From Allolobophora icterica (taxonomy: Eukaryota; Annelida; Clitellata; Crassiclitellata; Lumbricidae), in assembly GCA_963556255.1 (NCBI GenBank), contig OY744613.1, forward strand, positions 44,186,791 through 44,250,790: a stretch of 64,000 nt of DNA. The letters are read 5' to 3'. Positions 1 through 15,566 of this stretch are shown here, in pieces (the stretch's first letter is position 1; each line of letters begins with the position of its first letter). The position numbers and the translations under genes are program-made. The notes below the pieces were generated by a model. It was not told the origin of the DNA, did not search any database, and saw only the letters and a program-made list of their open reading frames with translations.

Positions 1-900
1 GAAATTGGAAAGATTAAGATGCGTTAAAATGCGCTAGTTTCAGGAAATTTCAGCTTTGTAGTCAGCATGATGTAAAAATAGTTGTTATTTTACATCATGG
101 TAGTCAGTAACGACGATCTCAAAACTTTCGAATGTCTGTATGTTAAGACGGAACTGAATGCTTCGACTTTGGCCAAGAGCAGTGGCTCGGAAGGTGTTTA
201 ATAGTTGCGTGAGCTAACCTCAGGCAAAGTACAGACCTAAGATGGATAGAATTATAAATTATATCCGATATAACCAATAAGAATATTTTGTCATTTTTTA
301 CAATCAGTGGAAAAGTTTATTATACTATTCCTACATATTCATGGAATGAAACGCGTCTATAGCACAATAAGTCAATAATTACTTTAGCAAGCATCAAATA
401 CAAAGCGCCAGCCAAAAGTTGTGTGAGCATGCTTGTGCCTCGGCGCTACAGAGCCAAAACTTGTGTGAGAATTGGCACCTTTGGCGCCATGGCTCCCGGG
501 CCCCTGGCCTATAGAGATATAGTCCAAGTCGACAAAGTCGACCAAGTCGATCGTTTACTTGCCAAGTCGATCGAGTCGACGAGAGGTCGACTAGTCGACA
601 AAGTCGATCGAGTCGATCGTCGGCCGAGCCAAGTCGATCGTAGCAGTTCGACTCGATCGATCACGGGGTATAGATAGTGGATGTATAACTATCGATTCGT
701 CCTAAATTGGTCTTTGTGATTCATGTAGAATATGATCTGAAGGATGCTCCAACTCCTCATATTCAAACCCAACGCTTACCCCGAGTGAACATATACCTAA
801 GTCTCAGAAAGACAAGATCAACAGTGAAACTAAACACTTAAAGACCTAATTAAACACTTAATTAAGCACTCTCAGCGTACAGCTGTATGTCAGCTAGATT
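1..900. other. No gene seen; probable intron 3 or upstream flank of cathepsin gene A
   Basis: No coding exon was found. A short near-perfect foldback lies at about 66-101. From about 525 to 665 there is an irregular repeat of the words GTCGAC, AGTCGATCG and AAGTCG. Similar GTCGAC/GCGACT words sit at the left end of the hAT-like element at 58256, so this may be a transposon end, but no matching terminus was found. Confidence 0.4.
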
Positions 901-3544
901 CCCGAGGATGAACCTGTCTTTGTTTCTCCAACTGTGTACATCTTTAACTGTTACAGCGGTTGTTCCGATTTTTCTTCCTTTGATAAGAAAGACCATCACC
1001 TTCCTTTTCAGAGGATGAAACTTTTTGTGGAGACGGAGGTTTTCTGCTGGCGAGATCTCCTGTTGCCTTTGGATTTGGCCGATTATCCTGGTGTGCCTCC
1101 AGTAGCGTTGTTGGTGTATCTCTTGTAGAGCCCTGCGCCGACGTTATAGTGTCGGCGGCGGCGCGCCGGTCATTTTTGGTCGGCGGCGGCGGCGCGCCGA
1201 CGAACAAAAATCGGCGGCGGCGGCGCCTATAAAATGTCGGCGTCGGCGCGGCGCGGCGTGCCATAATCAGAAACATGAGTCACCATGAGCATCCGCAGGA
1301 ATTTTTCCAGGGGGAAAATTTTTTCTAAGGGGAAAATTTTTCCATGGGGGAAAATGAAGTTTTGCATGGAAAATCTATTTACAAATCCGGTTGGGGAACC
1401 TTTTTTTGCCCCTCCTCCGGACGTCCATGTGAGTCACTATGAGAGTTGAACAGCCGTTGGTCCTGTGACCAGTCAAGAGGGCCAAGTGCTTTAAAGCCAC
1501 TCCATCACACTGAAGCTCAACTATATACAAAGGGACTGAGAGAGAAGACACCTTCAGACATTTGCCTTAAAAATATGAAAATCCTTAATTACGCTGCACA
1601 TCTGTATAGGTATTGGCAAATTGTAATCAGATGAAACAACATGCATTTGCATATTGCCTATGTCTTGCATATGCACTGATACAGTATAGGCCTACACACC
1701 AAGTCACATGGCAGATGCTGGATTACAGCATCCTTCCAGTAAGAGAGGCTGCTGTCAAGCCATGAAGTGAATGTTAATTTTTCAATGAATTAACCAGGTG
1801 GTCTGCTGCCCGTTTGAAATGGTGCCACGCCATTTAAGGTATCCACATATAGACCATTGTTTGTATCGGACTAAATTGATAAAGACCATTCTTGATACTA
1901 TACATACTAAGTCAAACCTGTCTCAACTGATACTGTTTACCTGAATAGATTCCAGCCAAAGGTTTCAATCAATGTTACATTGCCTTTTGCAGGAACTAGT
2001 TAAATGGCATATCTTGATATTAATAGCAGTTATAAACTCCTCTAACCTTACAACATTAAGCCAAAAAATTTACACCATTGTAATAAGACCACAGATATCA
2101 AAGACTACAATCAATAAGTTAAAGAAGTTATTCAACATGAAGGTAACGAATGAGGAAATACTGTAGTACACATACAAAGACATGCATTGCATATTGCTTT
2201 TCTTGTCAAGGTATTAAGGAAATGGCAACAGAAACAGATGTATCAAAACAATGGCTACTTGTAACAAGATATCGCTTTAAATGACTGTGTGTATCATGGC
2301 ACAAAGACAAGATCATCTAAATATAAGGAAAACGAATTTAGCCAGGAAGACAATGCATTCTTGGTATCAAGATAAAGACCACAAACATTGTAATCAGCTA
2401 TGTTCACTCTTTATCTTCTTCATTAACATACGAGTTCCTACCAATCAAAGTGCCATTTCTGAGAATAGTTTGCTTATCTTTGTAATATCATGCAAAACAT
2501 GAAAAATGCAACAATAACAATTAAGCATATCAAACTGGCATCGGCGGCGCGCCGACAGATTGTCGGCGGCGGCGCGCCGACAAACAAAATTCGGCGGCGG
2601 CGGCGCCCACGAAATGTCGGCGGCGACGGCGCGGCGCGGCCGGCGCAGGGCTCTAATCTCTTGTAAGACCATTCCTATGGAATTATTTTCTTGCCTCTCG
2701 CTTTCTGTGTCTGTTCGTCCATAATATTTTGGTTTCTGTTGCCACTTCGGTTACTGGTTGCTCAACATCGCTTCTACCACAGAATACATCTAATTCGCCA
2801 CAAACACCAACGGGCTCTGCTGATGCCAGATAATTTTCATCTACTTGTTGACACTCAATTTCGTTGCCATCAGATGGTGGAATGGTGCATCTTCACGGCC
2901 TCATCTTCACTGCAACTATGTCCAATCACTTTTGCCACTGCTTGCTGAAGTGTGTAACACTGTCGCACAGTGTCGCAGTGGTCCCGTCGTTGTCTAAATT
3001 CCAATTTAAATGTTCCAAATTATAATAAAATAACTGTAAAAAATAAATGAATGGAAGAGAATGTGCAAGAATAATGATGCATGCAAAAATCAAACAATAT
3101 CCAGTGGCACACTAGTAACAAGGAAACACAATCACCATATATTATAGTAATACTAATGAGAATGCACCAACGTTCCAAAAATGGAACACGCTTGGAAACT
3201 GGATTTTATCTTCTAGAGTTTTGCTCAATATTCGATTTTGCGATTTTCATAACTGATTACAGGCATCAATTTAACAAAAGCAATATACCTGTTAAACGAT
3301 GACGCAAATATTTTTTCTAACTTTATAAACTTTTTTGCTAATAAATCTCAAAATTCGTCAAAATTAAGCAACACTAGAGCAAAAATAATTTAAGTTAATC
3401 AACAAGTAGACATTGTTTTATATTCTCCGTTCCTAGTTCTTTCATATGCAGTCCAAAGATAATAAATTTACCAAAGCATTATATATTTTTATAGCACTAC
3501 AACTTATGTTCCAAAAATGGAACGTTGGTAAAATAAAGGTTAAC
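901..3544 (-). mobile_element. piggyBac-like element, truncated relic (copy 1), split by a hAT insertion
   Basis: Reverse-strand sequence matches the fuller piggyBac-like copy at 35054-37336. Its 901-1117 corresponds to roughly 35890-36115 there, and its 2664-3540 to roughly 35054-35890. The terminus at 3527-3544 reads CCTTTATTTTACCA next to TTAA on the minus strand, the same terminal repeat as copy 2. The conserved transposase half and the second terminus are missing beyond 901. No reading frame survives. A 1.53-kb hAT-type element is nested inside at 1126-2655. Confidence 0.75.
1126..2655. mobile_element. Non-autonomous hAT-type element with CGG-rich ends (copy 1, complete)
   Basis: Perfect 15-bp terminal inverted repeats, TAGAGCCCTGCGCCG on the left and its reverse complement on the right. 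The 8-bp target duplication ATCTCTTG is at 1118-1125 and 2656-2663. The second piggyBac copy shows the unfilled target with one ATCTCTTG at the same place. Both ends (about 1140-1260 and 2538-2650) are very GC-rich, built of CGGCGG/GCGCGCC words in an otherwise AT-rich setting, and the two blocks are partly direct repeats of each other. The interior is AT-rich and has no transposase frame. An 8-bp duplication is typical of hAT. Confidence 0.85.
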
Positions 3545-4055
3545 AACCTCCCTCCCCTCCCTCCATTCATCCCTCACTGACGCTAACCGTTGACTGGTGT
3601 CAGGCATGGAGGCCCTCCCTCCCATCATTCCTCTCTAAGCTACGCGACAGACAAACAGAAGGGACATCGGATATTATGTTGGTAGATTCCCCATCATGTC
3701 GTAATTAACTCGTGAACGCGTGCATCGACCGAAACGCTTGGACAGTGCATGTAATGATCCTAGAATCGGATTTGGCGACAGTGCCCTATAGTTAAGACAT
3801 TTGGCCTAGAAGATCCAGCAGGATTATAGGATCATTGCATGCACTGACCAACACGCCTGGTTAGTGCATGTATTGATGCTATAATCGGGTTGGATCTTCT
3901 AGGACAGTATTCTATAGTTTGGGCATTTGAAGAAGATCCACTTTCCTACTGCTTACATACATGCGTACATACAAACTTACATACATGCATACATGAATGC
4001 ATGCATACATACACAGACATACACATACATGAGCACACATATTATGCCTACATCC
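3545..4055. other. Non-coding; CCTCCC-rich tract and a foldback at 3807-3903
   Basis: About 3546-3640 is C/T-rich (repeated CCTCCC and CATCC words). Three related segments carrying GTGCATG and GATCC words follow from 3745. The second (about 3807-3849, inverted) and third (about 3861-3903, direct) form an imperfect hairpin with roughly 42-bp arms. TACA/CATA microsatellite words run from 3953 to 4030. No coding exon was found. Confidence 0.5.
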
Positions 4056-4666
<611 letters not shown>

Positions 4667-4966
4667 TCATTCGTATATGCATGCATACATGCATACAAGC
4701 AAACGATTTGTTTGCATGCATATATATATATATATAATGTTTGTATGCACGTATGTTTGTATAAATATGTGTGTGTGCACGCACACCTAGGCCTACATGC
4801 ATGCATGCATACAGCCAAAAACACTTCCGTACTACCGGGTATAGTCGGAGTTCAAGGCCTTTGCCATCTGACTAAAACTTACTTCTTTTCCAGTGTAAAC
4901 TTTGAGCCCATGATCAATTGCTGAATAAAAATTTTAGCTGAGCAATCGTTGTTTTTACTTATACAG

Positions 4967-10127
<5,161 letters not shown>

Positions 10128-10267
10128 TGAACTTGCATGATGCGAATGTTTAGCTTCAGAGTTTAAAATCAAGAAGAAACATTTACGCTTTTGCATACGC
10201 TTTTGACAATGATGGACTTTCAAATGAGGTCTTGGAATTGGAATTGCAAATTATGCTGTGCTCAACT

Positions 10268-10274
10268 GAATAAA
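10268..10274 (+). promoter_or_regulatory. Candidate polyadenylation signal of gene A
   Basis: AATAAA about 140 bp after the stop codon. The surrounding 3' sequence is shared with the other cathepsin copies and with the dead copy near 56900. Confidence 0.5.
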
Positions 10275-11102
10275 ACCTACTTTAGCCTTTTTATATGAAA
10301 TTATAAAAATGACGCAATATTTTATTTTATTTAAGAAAATGCTACGCGGCTATTGAAAATAAACGATTATCACTAGGATACGATTTTCATTACGGAATTG
10401 GGTATATGCTCGTAATTCTAGCTGATTGTCGATTGAAGCTACTCCGTTAATCGTAGTCGTAAACTGCAAAGTTCTAAAACTCTACACTGAGCTAAGCCAG
10501 GGCACCAGCTTATTCACGAGCGCTGCGTGGTATCAGAGAGGTTGTCCAGAGACAAAACAGCTTATAAGGTTGGTTTCGTAGAGCACGCAAAAGCTTGGTA
10601 GGTGGAGCATCGAGTGGATTTGGTATGAGTTCTTGAAGAGGTGAAACTTCATTTTCAAATGGTAATGCTGTGTGGTGATAAGTAGAGGAGCCTAACGTAA
10701 ATGACGGTGAGTGAGTGGCGGTTTTAGCGGAGGATTTGAGAATATGTGGGGTTCGTGGGGAAGTTCGTTTCAGAGTTGGAGAACTTGAGTCGAGTAGTGA
10801 CAGGGGAGGCTGGAGAGAGTGAGACAGGATACCTGGTAGATCATTATGATTGTTGTCTTTCTCGTCGTCTTCATCGCTATCATGATTATGATCATTATGA
10901 CCGTCATGATCCTTTTCTCCTCCTCCTCCTCCTCCTCCTCCTACTCCTCCTCCTCCTCCTCCTCCTCCTCCTCATCGCTATCATCAGCTGTCTACACAGC
11001 ATCGTTATTATGATCATGTTATTTAAATTCTATATCATCATTATCAGCGTCGAAAATGAGGCTGTTATAATCATGTTCCTGGTACGAGTAGAATTCAGCA
11101 AC
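10275..11102. other. Downstream flank of gene A, shared with other cathepsin units; (TCC)n at 10915-10973
   Basis: No coding exon was found. Sequence around 10490-10840 is homologous to the flank of gene B (about 30600-30950), to part of the flank of gene C (about 47080-47160), and in reverse orientation to 55950-56165. This marks the end of the duplicated unit. A (TCC)n tract sits at 10915-10973. Confidence 0.6.
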
Positions 11103-11107
11103 ATGCT

Positions 11108-11583
11108 TGTCAACCCAATCCTTCCGTTGACAATCCTTCTGATTAAATCCTTGTTCTCTTCGTACTTAACGCCTATTTAACGTTCACCTTTTGAACACTA
11201 ATTCTACGTATAAGTATAACCTGAATTAATCAGCAACACAGTTTAATATCTTTTAGTTTACTAAGAAACAAACAGACAGAACTCAATTCGATTACAACTC
11301 AACTAGTCAGCCACACTACTACAGCGAACACACTCGAATTCAAACTTCTCTAGTCAGCATAATTCTTCGCGCCTCTTGACACACCTGTCTTCTGTGCGCC
11401 TAAGCGAACTCTAATAATATACATATAGCGCGCCGCTGAGGATGTCGGCCGGCCGCGCGTGTCACTAAGACTAAACGTTATACATCTATCATATATACAT
11501 ATACACGTGAAACTAAAGTAAGCGCACTAAATATATACGCTAATATCTCGCACTGCAAGACTGTACACAAAACTCAGTTCACA
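11108..11583 (-). repeat. 3' LTR (element orientation)
   Basis: 476 bp, TG...CA ends. Differs from the other LTR at one position near 11310, two in the CTGAGG/CTGCCG stretch near 11438, and one in GTCACTAAG/GTCACAAAG. Confidence 0.95.
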
Positions 11584-11600
11584 TTACCTCCTTCCTTTTT
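11584..11600 (-). other. Polypurine tract
   Basis: On the minus strand AAAAAGGAAGGAGGTAA directly abuts the 3' LTR, the expected plus-strand priming site. Confidence 0.8.
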
Positions 11601-11697
11601 CTGGAATTGAGCAAATTAAATTTCAAAATTTGCGAAATTACCAAAATACATGAAACATATATATATCTAACTAATTAATAAACAGTCTTACGATTAC

Positions 11698-12990
11698 TTA
11701 TAACCTTGACAAACAATCAGCAATAACATTCAATCTGCCCTTCTTGTACTTCACCTCAACATCAAAAGTTTGTAAGGCTAACGCCCAACGCACAAGTTTA
11801 GCAGACTTAGACATTGACTCAGTCAAATATGTAAGAGGATTGTGATCAGTAAAAATGAAAATTTTTGATCCAATTATAATTTCTTTTAACTTGTTTAGAG
11901 CCCAAACAATAGCATAGGCTTCCTTTTCCACAGTAGCCCATCTCTTCTGGGTATCAGTTAATTTCTGACTGATAAATGACACAGGGCGTTCTATTCCCTT
12001 GTCGTCCATCTGTGTTAAAACAGCACCGACTGCAAAGTCACTACTATCGCAGTACAAATTGAATGGTTTTCCCACTTCAAAAACATATAACACTACTTTG
12101 GATCGCACAGCCTCTTTAAGTAAATCAAATGCTTGCTGATGTTCAACAGTCCAATCAATCTTATCAGAAACACGTTTACTAGTTAAATCAGATAAAGGTT
12201 TCGCAATCTGTGCAAAGTCCTTAATAAACTGTCTGTAATAATTAAAAAATCCAAGCAGTTGCTTAACTTGCTTCTTAGTTTCTGGGATCTTCAAATTAGT
12301 CAAACTTTCAATTCTGTCTGGATTCATCTTTATCTTACCAGACCCAACCACATGACCGATAAACCTTACTTCACTCTTACCAAATATGCATTTTTTCAAA
12401 TTCAAAGTAACGTTATGCAATCTCATTTGCATCAAAAATGCATCTAGATGCTGCAAGTGAACTTTCCAACTGTCAGAATGCACAGCAATGTCATCAACAT
12501 ACGGTTCTGCAAAGTCACTTATAGGCTGTAAAACTAAATTTATCGCCTTAACAAAAGTTCGTCCTGAATTTATCATTCCAAAAGGAACAATCTGAGTAAA
12601 TTCATACAGTCCATTATGTGTTACAAAAGCTGTCTTCCATTGATCAGATTGTTTTACAGGACAAGTCCAATAAGCACTTCGACAGTCCAAAATAGAAATC
12701 ACATTAGACTTTCCAACTTTGTTCAAAACGTCTCTGACAATCGGCATAGGATATTTACAATCCACTGTGAATGAGTTAATGTATCTGTAGTCACAGGCAA
12801 GTCTTAAAGATCCGTCTTTTTTTAACAATTACCAAAGGGCTTGCCATTCTGCTCGATGATGGTTTAATAATGTTTGTTTTTAACATTTCTTTGATCTGAC
12901 GTTCCACTTCTGCTCGATAAATCAAAGGAATTCGATATGCTGCAAATTCCATTGTGCCTTGCTCTCTTGTAATACTGATTTGTGTATTGT
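11698..12990 (-). pseudogene. Reverse transcriptase and RNase H region of the LTR element
   Basis: From 12828 down to 11698 one open frame of 376 codons holds the RT palm (Asp in ILDCRSAYW, catalytic YVDD at residues 110-113), then RNase H (LYCDSSDFAVGAVL, KEAYA, FTDHNPL) ending NVIADCLSRL just before the stop. The start of RT (IPLIYRAEVERQIKEML) lies upstream at about 12985-12830 in another frame. The two frames meet at a run of seven A, where one base too many explains the shift. RT-RH being the last pol domain fits Gmr1-like order. This copy cannot make RT without a frameshift. Confidence 0.88.
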
Positions 12991-15566
12991 AATTGCTTTT
13001 CTTGAGAGTAAAATTCTGCAAGCAATAATGCTTTCTCCGTATTTTCTTTGAGTTCTTTCAAATGCTTTTCATGGAAAGGAATTATTTTGTGCCATTTCCT
13101 CGGGTTGTCTATTAGGTCCATTGTCATTCTCTTGAAGGCGACCTCTTCTCTTGAGACTGGAGTGATGGGCACTCTATCCATCACCAAACTCCTTGCCTTT
13201 AGTTGACACTTCTCGCAAGACTTACAAAATTTCACAATGTCCCTTCTCATCTTTGGCCATACAAAAGATAATTTTATTCGTTCTCTTGTCTTCTCTTCTC
13301 CTAGATGTCCTCCAAATACCGATTCATGCGCCAATTCCATCACTTTTATTCGTCTCTCTTTTGGTAACACTAGTTGATATATCGTCTGGTCTAATATCTG
13401 ATATTTCTTATGCAATAAACCGTTGATCACACAGAATTCAGATTCTTTCTCTTGTGCTAACTTCCACCACGGCTTCAACGATTCATCCTTTCTCTGTTGC
13501 TCTTCGAACTTCTTCGAATCGGCAATCTGCACCTTTTGTTCTTCATCCATCTCTTCATCTCTATACAAGTCTCCTATCCCCACATCACATTCATTGTCTT
13601 CTTCAGTTTCATTTAATGTGCCATTCTCGCATGCAACCATCTCTTGCTCATTCATCTCTGATGTTACACCATCTCGCGATAAGCTTCGTTGCTCATTACT
13701 TTCGTTTTCCTCATCACTTGAACTTTCAGTTTCACTCTTCTCATCAACATCTACCATTTCCTGTTTCCGACTCTGCGCTCTCGTCATTACATTTGCTTGT
13801 ACACTCACATCTCCTTGTATCGTTTTGACCTTCATCTGTGGTACGGCTTTTAATTCGGCAATTATCTCTGGATGCAACAAGAATCTTTCTGTACTGCCCA
13901 TCTTTGCAATACTAGCACACATCAAGGTGACATAAGGTGTAAGTGAACACTGGATTTTACGCGGAAATCCCTCTTCTTCCACGTCACTACCACACAGTCT
14001 AACATCGACTTTCACTAACTTCGCAGGAATGGCATCTCCTGCCACACATTGCAAATTCACTTTTCCCATTTGTTCCACCTTCATGCCTTCCAGTAATTCT
14101 TCACTAATCACCGGAATTTCTGCTCCCGAGTCGCTCAGTGCTTTGACTTTCACTGGCTCTTTACCGTCTACTCCACGAATTTCAACCTCGACATATTGCA
14201 AGAACGATTTCTTCAATATTCGACTGTCATCTTTTCCTATGACTTCTCTCTGAATTTCAGCATCCAATAGAATTTCTTTTTGAATACCACATTTCATTAC
14301 TGACTTTACCTCAGTCTCTTGGTTTTCTTGACTCGCGGTTTGATTATCTGTATCACTAACCACTTGAATCAAATTCACCCTTGTGCGTTCTTGATTTCTG
14401 CTAGAACTAGCTGCTGCCACTGGAACTGGACAAAATTTAACCAAATGTTTGTCTGAACCACAGTTGTGACAACGCTTCACCACCATACCTCGTTGTTCAT
14501 TGCCTTCATATCTCTTATACTGCGTAAACGATGTGTTGCCTTCCCTCTTGGCAAACGGCGCTGACGATTTGTTATATCCCTGACGACCAAACGTCACTTC
14601 TCTGGTCTCATTGGGTACAGGGACATTAGCATTGACTTCTTTACCTTTGAACTGACTCCCTGTTTCTGGATTACTTTTCCACTTTCCACTCTGGCTTTGG
14701 TTTACGGAACATTGAGAAGGATAACTGTTTATATTTGGGATCGCAAACCCAATTCGATTGTTTACATGAATGTCTGCTAGGTCTGCCACTGCACTAGCTT
14801 GAAGACAGTCAGTTCCTTCCTTCGACAATACAAACTGTAGTGGACCTGGCGGTAAACATTCTTTCAGCTTATCCGCTACCAGCAAATCAAAGAGCGTATC
14901 ATACTCTCTGTTCACGTTTCGACTTCTCACGTAATAGTTTAGCAAGTTCTTCAGTCTTGCCGTAAACATCGTATAAGTCTCTTCTGTCGTCTTCTTAGCA
15001 TCCACAAATCTGGCTCTGTATTCTCTCGAAGTCAACTTAAATTCTTTTAATAAGTGCTGCTTGACTCTATCATAATTGTCTAGATCATCGTATGACAATC
15101 TATTCAGAACGGTTCGAGCTTTTGGCGTCATCAATGGTAGTAATAGTTTCACCCAAAACGGCTTTTCCACAGCAAAACTGCGAAACGCGTTCTCGACTGT
15201 TTCAAAATATAATGGCACCTCCATCATATCAGTTGGCATTTGAGGCAATACATGCTTCATTGCATCACCTATTTTCTTAATTTTTGACACCAAAGTTTCA
15301 CTTTCTTGCTGCTTCCTTCTTTCTGCTTCCCGTTCTTCTCTCATTTGCGTTTCTTTCAATGTCAATTTTGATTTCTCCAGTTTCAGACGTTCCTGTCTTT
15401 CTGCCTCTGCCTTTTCCAAACTTTCTTTCTGAAATTTGAGTTCTTCTTGTCTGATCTGTTCTGCGCGTTCTAACTCTAACGTTCGCGCTTTTTCTTTTTC
15501 TTCTTCACGCATTCTCTTTGCTTCAATCTGTTGCTGACGAACCTCTTCATCACTTTTTCTAGCTCT
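12864..15566 (-). pseudogene. Gag capsid, zinc knuckle, protease and truncated integrase of the LTR element
   Basis: Same frame as the upstream Gag rod, from which only a TAA codon separates it. The first Met after the stop is at 15512, and residue numbers count from there. Residues 1-75 continue the charged helix. About 85-235 resemble a SCAN-like capsid (YDRVKQHLLKEF, TARLKNLLNYY, LPPGPLQF). A CCHC knuckle is C348, C351, H356, C361. An aspartic protease has DSGA at 461-464. An acidic linker runs to about 665. The integrase HHCC zinc domain has H729, H736, C766, C769. After MTMDLI (about 796-801) the sequence jumps to an integrase C-terminal part, so the rest of the DDE core is deleted. The final residues are read out of frame over the RT start. 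Confidence 0.88.

Noticed and set aside
944..1276. 110-codon minus-strand frame rich in Ala and Arg
   Set aside because: It lies across the CGG-rich end of the hAT-type element and has no protein-like conservation in the related copy at 41812.
11436..11460. GC-rich palindromic patch in the LTR as a separate regulatory element
   Set aside because: Present in both LTRs with the same flanks, so it belongs to the LTR. Nothing shows a separate function.
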